Part shown: one piece after another, positions 15,521-23,458 of the stretch
Layout: every line of letters begins with the position of its first letter
Position numbering within the stretch: the stretch's first letter is position 1
From: Brevundimonas subvibrioides
GTDB taxonomy: Bacteria; Pseudomonadota; Alphaproteobacteria; Caulobacterales; Caulobacteraceae
Direction: 5' to 3'
Assembly: GCF_027271155.1 (NCBI RefSeq)
Contig: NZ_CP114542.1
Span: 744,001-808,000 of the forward strand
DNA length: 64,000 nucleotides
Made by a program: the position numbers and the translations under genes
The notes under the pieces: generated by a model
The model's database searches: none
The model's input: the letters and a program-made list of their open reading frames with translations, nothing else
What the model was told of the DNA's origin: nothing

Positions 15521-17154
15521 GACGCGGCCTGCAGCGCCTCGATCAGGTCGCCCATGTTGTTGATGAAGGTCTGGGTCGAGATGCCTTCGACCGGGAAGTC
15601 GGTGGTGTAGGGCGAGGTGTCCCACAGGTCGCCGACGCGGGTCGTCTGATACTCCCCGCCCGTGACCGCCTCGGGCGAGGGGCCGTTGTAGGGATTGGAG
15701 GTCGTGGTCAGCAGGCTGGGCCAGTATCCGCGTGCGTTCAGGGCACCGGCCAGTTCCGCGGCCCGGGTCGGGGCGACGGGGCGGGGACGGCGGCCCTCGG
15801 TGCCCATGTCCCAGATGCTGACGTCCTTCAGGGTGAAATACTTCGGCAGGGCGCGGGTGCCGGGCCGGGCTTTCAGCGGCGAGGTCGCGATCACGGCCTC
15901 GGGCGTCAGGGCGGCGGCGGCCTCGTACTCGGCGCGCAGGGCCGCGGTGTCGAGGTTCCGGAACGAGCCGTAGTGGACGATCAGATTGTTGGGATTGTCG
16001 TCGGCGTAATAGTGGCCGTTGCGAATGTTGGACCCCCGACGGTGGATATAGACCGGGGTGTTGGAGCCTTCGAGGATGAAGGTCGGATGGGTGCGGCCGG
16101 GTGCGATCAGGGCCTGGGGCGTCTTCACCTGATCCAGCCAGTCCAGGGCCTCGGGCAAACGGGCCAGGAATTTGCGGTCGCCGGTCAGCCTGTAGAAGCC
16201 GATCATGGAGCGGATGTTCGTCGCCGTGGTGTGGGTGGCGAAGGCCTGGGGCTCGATGGTGCGGGCCGGGGCGGGCTTCAGCGTATCGGGGAAATGCTGC
16301 AGGCCCCAGGCGGGCTGGGGCAGGGGCTGCTGGGTGGCGACGAAGATGTCCATCCCGCGCTGGATGGCATCGACCAGACGGGGGTCGTTGGAGCCCAGCG
16401 CCTGGTGGACATAGAGCAGGAACTCGATGTTCTCGCCCGCCACGTCGTCGTTGAAGGTGATGTAGGGGGTATAGTCGGCATGGCCGTGCAGGCCGCCGTT
16501 CTCGACGAACGGAAAGCGCTGGGGCCAGCCACCGTTGGGATACTGGGCATCGAGGACGAACTGGATCGCCTTGTCGAGGGGCGCGCGATACTTGCGCTCG
16601 CGCTTTTCCAGATAGATGCGCAGCAGCAGCTGGGAGGCTTCGGCCGTGCCGGCGTCGTCGAAGGTGGCATTGCCGTAGTAGCGCTGGAATTCCTCCAGTC
16701 GCCAGGCGTTGCCGCCGATCCTTTCGTACCAGTCCTTCAGGCTCTCCTCGCCCGCCGTATCGATGACGTAGTTCCAGCCGCCGCGCGGATGCTGGCCCGC
16801 GATCAGGGCGTCGGCGCAGGCCTTCGCCGCGTCGTAGAACTGCTCGTCGCCCGTGGCGTGATAGGCGTCCAGATAGACGTGGCCGACCGTGGCTGTGCCG
16901 GGAGGCTGGACCCAGATCATCGTCGGTTTGGCCTCCAGCTCGCCCCAGCGGCGCGAGAAGTCGGGCAGGACCTGCCAGACATAGCCGCCGCCGACCGCGA
17001 CCTCGTCCGTCATGAAGGCAGTGGCGCGCTTCATGGTGGCGAGAATGGTGGAGCGGTCCGGGGTCGTCTGCGCGAAAACGGGGCCCGCCGCGGCGAAGGT
17101 GGCGAGAGCGGCGCCCGAGGCCAGGACGGCTCGGCGCGACAGGGACGCAGACAT
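15517..17154 (-). CDS. pectate lyase, polysaccharide lyase family 10
   Basis: This 545-residue protein has a Tat signal (SRRAVLASGAALATFAAAGPVFA), so the enzyme is exported folded. The catalytic domain carries the family-10 pattern of an alpha/alpha toroid: HPRGGWNYV, YPNGGWPQRFPF, ADYTPYITFNDD and the later HPTFILEGSNTPVYIHRRG. It would cut de-esterified pectin by calcium-dependent beta-elimination, giving unsaturated oligogalacturonides. The gene has its own promoter region with an ACCGGT-type operator 63 bases before the ATG. It overlaps the LamG gene by four bases. Confidence 0.88.
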   Translation of the reverse strand: MSASLSRRAVLASGAALATFAAAGPVFAQTTPDRSTILATMKRATAFMTDEVAVGGGYVWQVLPDFSRRWGELEAKPTMIWVQPPGTATVGHVYLDAYHATGDEQFYDAAKACADALIAGQHPRGGWNYVIDTAGEESLKDWYERIGGNAWRLEEFQRYYGNATFDDAGTAEASQLLLRIYLEKRERKYRAPLDKAIQFVLDAQYPNGGWPQRFPFVENGGLHGHADYTPYITFNDDVAGENIEFLLYVHQALGSNDPRLVDAIQRGMDIFVATQQPLPQPAWGLQHFPDTLKPAPARTIEPQAFATHTTATNIRSMIGFYRLTGDRKFLARLPEALDWLDQVKTPQALIAPGRTHPTFILEGSNTPVYIHRRGSNIRNGHYYADDNPNNLIVHYGSFRNLDTAALRAEYEAAAALTPEAVIATSPLKARPGTRALPKYFTLKDVSIWDMGTEGRRPRPVAPTRAAELAGALNARGYWPSLLTTTSNPYNGPSPEAVTGGEYQTTRVGDLWDTSPYTTDFPVEGISTQTFINNMGDLIEALQAAS

Positions 17155-17216
17155 GGGTGGACCTCCGGTTTCCTGGGTGGCGGTTCTGGCGACCGCCGGG
17201 TCGCAAGATACACCGA

Positions 17217-17230
17217 TGACACCGGTTTCC
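17217..17230. promoter_or_regulatory. candidate LacI-family operator upstream of the pectate lyase
   Basis: TGACACCGGTTTCC has the self-complementary core ACCGGT and matches the sites at 19153 (inverted) and 21077 in 13 of 14 positions. It lies 63-76 bases upstream of the pectate lyase start. Binding by the regulator at 19935-21005 is inferred. Confidence 0.65.
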
Positions 17231-17263
17231 TAGCGGCAATCCTGCCCCAGGGGAGGGGGCGGA

Positions 17264-18295
17264 TCAGCGCCGGATGTCGAAGCCTTCGGCGGTCATGGCG
17301 GCGCGGACCTGTGCCTGGTCAAACAGGTTGAAATCACCCGGGACGGAGTGTTTCAGACCCGCCGCGGCCAGGCCGAACGCCAGGGCCTCGTCGTTGGACC
17401 AGCCGCTCCAGACGCCGAACAGGACGCCGGAGGCGAAGGCGTCGCCGCCGCCGACGCGGTCGATGACGCCGGTCAGGGCGATGGGGGCGGCGTGGTGCTC
17501 GCCGTCGCGTGTGATCATGACCGCCGACAGGGTCTGGTCCTGGACGCTGTCGTTGACGCGCAGGGTGCAGCAGATGCGCTCCAGCGACGGCCAGGTCTGA
17601 AAGGCGGCGCGAGCGGCGGCACGGCGGCGCTCGGCGGGGTCTGCGTCGTCGAAGCTGCGGCCCAGGACGAGGGCGAAGTCGCGGTCGTCGGCGAAGGCGA
17701 GGCTGGATCCCGCCAGCATCTGGCCCAGGACACGGGGCGGGTCGCCCGCCCACTCAGCCCATAGCTTGCCCCGGAAGTTGCCGTCGAAGCTGACCTTGAC
17801 CCCGGCGGCGGTCGCGGCGGCGATGGCGGCCAGGGCGGCGGCCGATCCGGTCGGGCCGGTGGCCGGGGTGACGCCGGACAGGTGCAGCCACGCCACGCCA
17901 TCGAGCAGCTTCGCCCAGTCCATCGCGCCGTCCACGTGCTGGACGAAGGCCGATCCGGCGCGGTCGTAGAGGACTTCGGACGGGCGGCGGACGGCTCCCG
18001 GAGTCAGGAAGTACAACCCCATCCGGCCCGGACGGAACAGCACGCCGGCGGTATCGACCCCGTGCTTTCTGACCTCGTCGCGGGCGGCGTGGCCGAGCGC
18101 ATTGTCGGGCAGGACGGTGGCGAGGGCGGCGGGGGCCCCGAACCGCGCCAAGGACACCGCGACATTGGCCTCTGCCCCGCCCGGACGCGCGGTCAGGCCG
18201 GGCGACTGCAGCAGAAGTTCGCCGTCGTTGGGGGTGAGACGCAGCAGCATCTCGCCGAAGCAGAGGATGCGGCCGCCGGAGGTCGATTGGGTCAT
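17264..18295 (-). CDS. kdgK: KdgK, 2-keto-3-deoxygluconate kinase (PfkB family)
   Basis: This 343-residue PfkB-family sugar kinase has GEMLLRLTP at the N-terminus, the substrate-site block GGAEANVAVSLARFG (39-53) and the C-terminal signature DRVGGGDAFASG, whose D285 is the catalytic base. It would phosphorylate KDG to KDPG for the Entner-Doudoroff aldolase, which is not in this window. It lies 20 bases after kduD on the same strand, so the two form an operon. The family contains other acid-sugar kinases, but the kduD neighbour makes KDG the likely substrate. Confidence 0.88.
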   Translation of the reverse strand: MTQSTSGGRILCFGEMLLRLTPNDGELLLQSPGLTARPGGAEANVAVSLARFGAPAALATVLPDNALGHAARDEVRKHGVDTAGVLFRPGRMGLYFLTPGAVRRPSEVLYDRAGSAFVQHVDGAMDWAKLLDGVAWLHLSGVTPATGPTGSAAALAAIAAATAAGVKVSFDGNFRGKLWAEWAGDPPRVLGQMLAGSSLAFADDRDFALVLGRSFDDADPAERRRAAARAAFQTWPSLERICCTLRVNDSVQDQTLSAVMITRDGEHHAAPIALTGVIDRVGGGDAFASGVLFGVWSGWSNDEALAFGLAAAGLKHSVPGDFNLFDQAQVRAAMTAEGFDIRR

Positions 18296-18315
18296 GCCGT
18301 CACGCTAGCCCGCGA

Positions 18316-19074
18316 TCAGCGCGCGAGCCAGCCGCCGTCGACCGGCAGGGTGATGCCCTGGACATAATCGGAGGCGGGCGACGCCAGGAAGACGGCGGCA
18401 CCGCCGATGTCGGACGGCTGGCCCCAGCGACCGGCCGGGATGCGGCCAAGGATTTCCTTCGAGCGAACCGGATCGTCCTGGAGCGCCTGGGTGTTGTCGG
18501 TGGCGAAATAGCCGGGGGCGATGGCGTTGGCATTGATGCCGTGCTTCGCCCACTCGTTCGCCATCAGCTTGGTCAGGCCCGCGACCCCGGACTTGGAGGC
18601 GGTGTAGGACGGCACGCGGATGCCGCCCTGATAGGACAGCATGGAGGCGGTGTTGATGATCTTGCCGCCGCGCCCGCCCGCGATCATGTCGCGCACGACC
18701 GCCTGGGACAGGAAGAAGACCGACTTCAGATTGACGTTCAGGACCGCGTCCCAGTCTTCCTCGGTGAAGTCGACGGCGTCGGCGCGGCGGATGATGCCGG
18801 CGTTGTTGACGAGAATGTCGATGGGCCCCAGGCCTGTGGTCGCTTCATCGACGATCCGCTGGATCGGCTCCATGGAGCCGAGGTCGGCCTGGATGGAGAT
18901 AGCCTCGACGCCCTTGGCCAGGCACTGGCCGACCGTGTCGTCCGAAGGGCGGCGAGCGACCGAGGCGATGGACGCCCCCGCGTCGGCCAGGGCCAGGGCG
19001 ATCCCCTGGCCGATTCCGGTGTTGCCGCCGGTGACGAGGGCGACCTTGCCGGTCAGGTTGAATGGATTGGCCAT
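18316..19074 (-). CDS. kduD: KduD, 2-dehydro-3-deoxy-D-gluconate 5-dehydrogenase (SDR)
   Basis: This 252-residue short-chain dehydrogenase has the nucleotide motif TGGNTGIG (15-22), NNAG (90-93) and a catalytic set of Ser144 and Tyr157-xxx-Lys161 (YTASK). It would reduce 2,5-diketo-3-deoxygluconate to KDG. The chosen ATG has an AAGGGG site; a longer reading from 19179 would run through the operator. It heads the kduD-kdgK operon and is divergent from the RpiB-type isomerase, with the shared operator in between. Confidence 0.88.
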   Translation of the reverse strand: MANPFNLTGKVALVTGGNTGIGQGIALALADAGASIASVARRPSDDTVGQCLAKGVEAISIQADLGSMEPIQRIVDEATTGLGPIDILVNNAGIIRRADAVDFTEEDWDAVLNVNLKSVFFLSQAVVRDMIAGGRGGKIINTASMLSYQGGIRVPSYTASKSGVAGLTKLMANEWAKHGINANAIAPGYFATDNTQALQDDPVRSKEILGRIPAGRWGQPSDIGGAAVFLASPASDYVQGITLPVDGGWLAR

Positions 19075-19122
19075 GTTCACCCCTTCAGCTGCGCGACGGG
19101 ACGGTTGTCCCATCTGAATGCG

Positions 19123-19138
19123 CCGGTCCGCGGACCGG
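19123..19138. promoter_or_regulatory. perfect 16-base palindrome in the kduD/isomerase intergenic region
   Basis: CCGGTCCGCGGACCGG is a perfect inverted repeat, 49 bases before the kduD start and 15 bases from the LacI-type operator. It could be a second binding site. A chance GC palindrome cannot be excluded. Confidence 0.4.
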
Positions 19139-19152
19139 TATTTCCGGTCGGT

Positions 19153-19166
19153 GGTAACCGGTGTCA
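19153..19166. promoter_or_regulatory. candidate LacI-family operator between kduD and the RpiB-type gene
   Basis: GGTAACCGGTGTCA is the exact reverse complement of the site at 21077-21090. It lies 79 bases before kduD and 73 bases before the RpiB-type gene, so it could control both directions. Confidence 0.7.
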
Positions 19167-19238
19167 AAACCAGATGCAAATGATCGCGCGACGGGGTAAA
19201 GCCATCGGCAACTCCACAGACCTGCCGAGAGGATACCC

Positions 19239-19898
19239 ATGAAAATCGCGCTGATCATCGAGAACAGTCAGGCCGCCAAGAGCACCATCGTTCACGACGC
19301 GCTGAACGCCGTCGCCGTGCCGCTGGGTCATGAGGTGTTCCACTACGGCATGTATGCGCCCGAGGATAAGGCCTCGCTGACCTATGTGATGAACGGCCTT
19401 TTGACCGGCATCCTGCTGAACTCCGGCGCAGCCGATTTCGTCGTCACCGGCTGCGGCACGGGCACGGGCTCCATGCTGGCCTGCAACGCCATGCCGGGCG
19501 TCTTCTGCGGCCTGATCATCGACCCGACGGATGCCTTCCTGTTCGGTCAGATCAACGACGGCAACGCCATTTCCATGCCCTATGCCAAGGGTTTCGGCTG
19601 GGCCGCCGAGCTGAACCTTCAGGACGTGTATCGCAAGCTGTTCGAGGGCGAGCGCGGCCTGGGCTATCCGCGTGAGCGTGCCCAGATCATGGCCACGAAC
19701 CGGGGCATCCTGAAGTCGCTGAAGGCCGTGACCTGCCACGACATGCTGACGGTGCTGAAGACCGTCGATCAGGACCTGCTCAAGGCCACGATCGCCGGCG
19801 AAAAATTCCAGGAATACTTCTTCGCCAACGCCACCGACGAAGGCATCCGCGACTACATCAAGGGCCTGGTCGGCGCGAAGGTGCTCGAGACGGCCTAA
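19239..19898 (+). CDS. RpiB/LacA/LacB-family sugar isomerase, probable uronate ketol-isomerase
   Basis: This 219-residue cytoplasmic protein has the RpiB-type active-site block VVTGCGTGTGSMLACN, with Cys72 in the position of the catalytic cysteine of ribose-5-phosphate isomerase B. It is about 70 residues longer than RpiB. Streptococcal DhuI, of the same family and about this length, isomerises the unsaturated uronate product 4-deoxy-L-threo-5-hexosulose uronate. No KduI is present in the locus, the gene is divergent from kduD, and they share an operator. The same reaction is therefore the best guess here. An AGAGGA site precedes the ATG. Confidence 0.75.
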   Translation: MKIALIIENSQAAKSTIVHDALNAVAVPLGHEVFHYGMYAPEDKASLTYVMNGLLTGILLNSGAADFVVTGCGTGTGSMLACNAMPGVFCGLIIDPTDAFLFGQINDGNAISMPYAKGFGWAAELNLQDVYRKLFEGERGLGYPRERAQIMATNRGILKSLKAVTCHDMLTVLKTVDQDLLKATIAGEKFQEYFFANATDEGIRDYIKGLVGAKVLETA

Positions 19899-19907
19899 GC
19901 ACAATCT

Positions 19908-19927
19908 CCCTCCCCTTCGGGGGAGGG
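19908..19927. terminator. hairpin between convergent genes
   Basis: A perfect eight-base stem CCCTCCCC/GGGGAGGG carries a TTCG loop. It sits ten bases after the isomerase stop and eight bases before the regulator's stop. There is no T-run on either side, so it may be a bidirectional terminator or mRNA 3'-end stabiliser, or one of the GGGAGG hairpins common in such genomes. Confidence 0.5.
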
Positions 19928-19934
19928 ACGAGGC

Positions 19935-21005
19935 CTACAGTCCCCGGGCCGAATCCCGGACCACAAGCGACGGGCGGACCTCGGGCTGGCTCAGCCTTGC
20001 GGGATCCAGCCCGCGCATCGGGGCCAGCAGCTTCTCCGCCGCCATCCGTCCCATGTCGCGGATCGGCAGCCGCACCGATGTCAGGTTCGGCCAGACCCGC
20101 GAGGCCATCGGCAGGTCGTCATACCCCACGACGGACAGGTCCCGGGGGATTTCCAGGCCCAGGTCGCGTGCCGCCTTGAAGACGCCCAGCGCCATCTCGT
20201 CGTTGCCGGTGAAGATGGCGGTCGGGCGCGGATCGAGCGCCAGCAGGCTCATCGCCGCCTCGACCCCCGATTCGAACGTATAGGCCCCCTCGGCGACATA
20301 GCGGTCGTCGAGCGTCACGCCCCGTTCGGCCAGGCCGTCCCGGAAGCCGCCGCCGCGCACGCCGCTGGACCGGAAGGAGGCGGGGCCGGAGATGAAGCCG
20401 ATGCGGGTGTGGCCCAGATCGGCCAGATGCCGCCCGGCCTCGGCCGCGCCCAGGTGGTCGTTGGTCACCAGCATGGCTCCGGGCGCGTCCAGCGCGACGG
20501 AGGCGATGCGGACATATGGGCAGTCGAGCTCGCGCAACGCCTGGATGACGCGTTCGTCCTCCGACACCGAGGGCGGCAGGATCACGCCGAACAGCTTCTG
20601 GCGTTCCACGAAGGCGCGGATGTCGGCCACGACGGTATCGGACTGTCGCGAGCACGGATGGACGACCAGCTCCAGCCCCGATCCCTTCAGGGCGTCCAGC
20701 ACGCCCTGCTGCATGTTGACGATATAGTTGGGGCTGGGATTGTCGTAGATGAGGCCAACCAGGAACGAGCGCCGGAAGGCCAGGCCACGCGCCTGGATAT
20801 CCGGGACAAAGCCCAGGTCGTCGATGACGGCGGTGACCTTGACGCGGGTTTCCTCCCGCACGAAGGGCGACTGGTTGATGACGCGCGAAACGGTTTTCTT
20901 GGAGACGCCGGCGATGCGGGCCACGTCGTTGATCGTGGGCCGCTTGCCTGGCTTGATTCCGGAGGGCGCCGGGGCAGTGTCGTCGTCGGACAAGCTCGAC
21001 CTCAT
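19935..21005 (-). CDS. LacI-family transcriptional regulator of the pectin locus
   Basis: The product is 356 residues from the ATG at 21003-21005. The helix-turn-helix and hinge helix read PTINDVARIAGVSKKTVSRVINQSP near residues 21-45, and a periplasmic-binding-like sensor domain follows (VGLIYDNPSPNY, GFISGPASFRSSG, FTGNDEMALG, VGYDDLPMAS). An in-frame start at 21092 would place the operator inside the gene, whereas the 21005 start leaves it 72 bases upstream, as for the other operons. It probably represses the pectin genes and itself until a uronate-derived effector binds. Confidence 0.88.
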   Translation of the reverse strand: MRSSLSDDDTAPAPSGIKPGKRPTINDVARIAGVSKKTVSRVINQSPFVREETRVKVTAVIDDLGFVPDIQARGLAFRRSFLVGLIYDNPSPNYIVNMQQGVLDALKGSGLELVVHPCSRQSDTVVADIRAFVERQKLFGVILPPSVSEDERVIQALRELDCPYVRIASVALDAPGAMLVTNDHLGAAEAGRHLADLGHTRIGFISGPASFRSSGVRGGGFRDGLAERGVTLDDRYVAEGAYTFESGVEAAMSLLALDPRPTAIFTGNDEMALGVFKAARDLGLEIPRDLSVVGYDDLPMASRVWPNLTSVRLPIRDMGRMAAEKLLAPMRGLDPARLSQPEVRPSLVVRDSARGL

Positions 21006-21076
21006 TGAGTGCAACGCATTGCCATACAGGCGAGCGGCACTGGATGCCATGGCGGGTTTGGCCTTCGCAAGGCCGT

Positions 21077-21090
21077 TGACACCGGTTACC
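21077..21090. promoter_or_regulatory. candidate LacI-family operator upstream of the regulator gene
   Basis: TGACACCGGTTACC has the same core and flanks as the sites at 17217 and 19153. It lies 72 bases before the regulator start and 98 bases before the divergent hydratase gene, so it could serve both autoregulation and the hydratase-transporter operon. Confidence 0.65.
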
Positions 21091-21187
21091 ATCCCCGTCA
21101 GTTATTCGCCGATCCGGCATCAAGACCGGCGACAGGCATCAGGTTGGGACGGCGCGTGAAGGGCATTCGGCAAGATTGGGCAGCGGC

Positions 21188-22000
21188 ATGAGCGCCACGG
21201 ACCTGACCCACGAGGGTGATACGGCAACGGCCATTGCCGGCCGATTCGTGGATGCACGACTGAACGCCCACGGATTTTCGACCTATCCCGGTCGGGCACC
21301 GACCAGCATGTCCGAGGCCTATGAGACCCAGGACGCCGCCATCGCGCTGTTTCCGGACCGGATCATCGGCTGGAAGGTCGGCATGGTGCCGCCCGCCCAG
21401 CAGGCGACCCTGAATGCGAAGCGTCTGGCCGGGCCGATCTTCGCACGCAATCTCTGGCATGCGGGCACCGCGCCCACGGCGCTGCCGGCCATCGCCGGTG
21501 GTTTTGCCGCGGTCGAGGCCGAGTTCGTGGCCCGGGTCGGTGCGGTCGATCCGGCGAAGACGGACTGGACGCTGGAGGAGGCGACCGCCTGCATCGCGGC
21601 GCTGCATATCGGCGTGGAACTGGCGGGCAGCCCCCTTTCGACCATCAACGACCTGGGCTCCGCCGTGGTGGCCTCGGACTTCGGCAACAACGGCGGCCTG
21701 GTGCTGGGCCCCGGGATCGAGGACTGGGCCGCGCGGCTGGACGGGATCGAGGTCGAGACGACCGTCGACGGTGACGTCATCGGCAGGGGCACGGCCAACT
21801 CCATTCCGATGGGGGTGCTGGAATCGGTGCGCTTCCTGATCGAGCATCTGGCGCGTCGCGGACGGCCGGTGTCCGAAGGCACGCTGATCTCCACCGGGGC
21901 GGTCACCGGCGTGCACCGGGTCCAGATCGGGGCCCGCTCGGTCTGCGCCTTTTCGGGCGTGGGCGAGATCCATTGCACGGTCGTCACGGCCGGCGCTTGA
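21188..22000 (+). CDS. 2-keto-4-pentenoate hydratase / FAH-fold protein
   Basis: This 270-residue protein resembles MhpD-type hydratases of the fumarylacetoacetase fold. It has GWKVGM near residue 57, GPIFARNLW, an EAEFVARV metal-site block near 112-119, and the later FGNNGGLVLG and CAFSGVGEIH. Such enzymes hydrate or decarboxylate small 2-keto acids. Its place between the LacI regulator and an ExuT-type transporter suggests a 2-keto-deoxy acid from uronate breakdown, but the substrate is not known. I take the ATG at 21188; an in-frame TTG four codons earlier is possible. Confidence 0.72.
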   Translation: MSATDLTHEGDTATAIAGRFVDARLNAHGFSTYPGRAPTSMSEAYETQDAAIALFPDRIIGWKVGMVPPAQQATLNAKRLAGPIFARNLWHAGTAPTALPAIAGGFAAVEAEFVARVGAVDPAKTDWTLEEATACIAALHIGVELAGSPLSTINDLGSAVVASDFGNNGGLVLGPGIEDWAARLDGIEVETTVDGDVIGRGTANSIPMGVLESVRFLIEHLARRGRPVSEGTLISTGAVTGVHRVQIGARSVCAFSGVGEIHCTVVTAGA

Positions 22001-22079
22001 ATACATCATCCGGAACCCGTCGCGCCGCGCCTGCGGTGACAAGACGGGTCAGGACGCGGAAACATAGAGGACGGGGTTT

Positions 22080-23390
22080 ATGACAGACGCCACTGCCACG
22101 ACGGACGGACCGATCCAGATCCAGCCGCCCGCAGGCAAGTATCGCTGGGTGGTCGTGTGGCTGCTGTTCGCGGCCATGGTCATCAACTACGTCGATCGTC
22201 AGGCGCTGGGCGTTCTGAAGCCGACGCTGATGGACGAGTTCGGCTGGACCGAGACCAACTATGCCGACATCGTCTTCTGGTTCCAGGCCTCCTATGCCGT
22301 CTCCTACCTGCTGTGGGGGCGGCTGGTCGACCGGATCGGCGCGCGCTGGGGCTTCGGCCTGGCCTTCATCATCTGGCAGCTGGCCTTCATCGCCCATGCC
22401 GGCATCCGCAGCCTGAACACCGCCATCTTCGCGCGGGTGGCCCTGGGCATCGGGGAGGGCGGCGGTTTCCCGGCCGGCATCAAGGCCGTGACCGAGTGGT
22501 TCCCCAAGAAGGAACGCGCCTTCGCCGTCGGCATCTTCAACGCCGGCACCAATATCGGCGCGATCATCACGCCGCTGATCATCCCCTTCATCGCCTCGAT
22601 CTGGCTGGGCACGGTGGCCGAACCGAACTGGCAGATGGCCCTGATCATCGTCGGAGCCGCCGGCTTCATCTGGGTACCGATCTGGTTCACCGTCTACAAG
22701 CGGCCGGGCGACCACAAGCGGGTCACGCCTGCGGAACTGGCCTGGATTGCCCAGGACGCACCCGATCCGGTGCACAAGATCGGCTGGCTGAAGCTGCTGA
22801 CGGTGCGGGAAACCTGGGCCTATGCGCTGGGTAAATTCCTGATCGATCCGATCTGGTGGTTCTTCCTGTTCTGGCTCCCGGGCTTCCTGCAGAAGACCTA
22901 CGATCTGAACATCCTGACTTTCGGCCCTCCGCTGATCGCCATCTATCTGCTGAGCGACGTCGGCTCCGTCGGGGGTGGCTGGCTGTCCAGCCAGTTCCTG
23001 AAGCGGGGCATGAGCCTGAATGCGGCGCGCAAGCTGACCATGCTGATCTGCGCCATCGCCGTTCTGCCGGTCGCCTTTGCCGGGATGGCCGCCAACCTGT
23101 GGGTCGCCGTCCTGATCATCGGCGTCGCCACCGCCGCGCACCAGGGTTTCTCGGCCAACCTTTATGCCATGCCGGGCGATGTCTTTCCGCGCTCGGCGGT
23201 GGGATCGGTCGTGGGTATCGGCGGCATGATCGGCGGCTTCGGCGGCATGGCCATGGCCAAATACGCCGGCTATGTGCTGGACAAGATCGGCAGCTATACG
23301 CCGATCTTCGTGGTCGCCGCATCGGCCTATCTGGTGGCGCTGCTGGTCATCCACATCCTGTCGCCGAAATACGCCCCCGCCAGGGTGTGA
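22080..23390 (+). CDS. exuT: ExuT-like hexuronate/H+ symporter (MFS)
   Basis: This 436-residue major facilitator protein with about twelve membrane segments begins YRWVVVWLLFAAMVINYVDRQ. It carries the MFS loop motif WGRLVDRIGARWG and the anion:cation-symporter family block GIGEGGGFPAGIKAVTEWFP. The family imports galacturonate, glucuronate or related acids with protons. It follows the FAH-fold gene by 79 bases and is preceded by AGAGGACGGGG. Uptake of monomeric or unsaturated uronates for the KduD/KdgK route fits the locus. Confidence 0.82.
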   Translation: MTDATATTDGPIQIQPPAGKYRWVVVWLLFAAMVINYVDRQALGVLKPTLMDEFGWTETNYADIVFWFQASYAVSYLLWGRLVDRIGARWGFGLAFIIWQLAFIAHAGIRSLNTAIFARVALGIGEGGGFPAGIKAVTEWFPKKERAFAVGIFNAGTNIGAIITPLIIPFIASIWLGTVAEPNWQMALIIVGAAGFIWVPIWFTVYKRPGDHKRVTPAELAWIAQDAPDPVHKIGWLKLLTVRETWAYALGKFLIDPIWWFFLFWLPGFLQKTYDLNILTFGPPLIAIYLLSDVGSVGGGWLSSQFLKRGMSLNAARKLTMLICAIAVLPVAFAGMAANLWVAVLIIGVATAAHQGFSANLYAMPGDVFPRSAVGSVVGIGGMIGGFGGMAMAKYAGYVLDKIGSYTPIFVVAASAYLVALLVIHILSPKYAPARV

Positions 23391-23458
23391 TGGTCCCGGG
23401 GCTGGACGGGTCGGGGCGGCGGTAGCAATAGAGCCGCTTCCCAACCCGGAGGCCCGCC

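Noticed and set aside
19935..21092. Longer LacI regulator start at 21092
   Set aside because: It would put the operator inside the gene and add a 29-residue tail before the DNA-binding domain; the 21005 start gives the same operator spacing as the other units.
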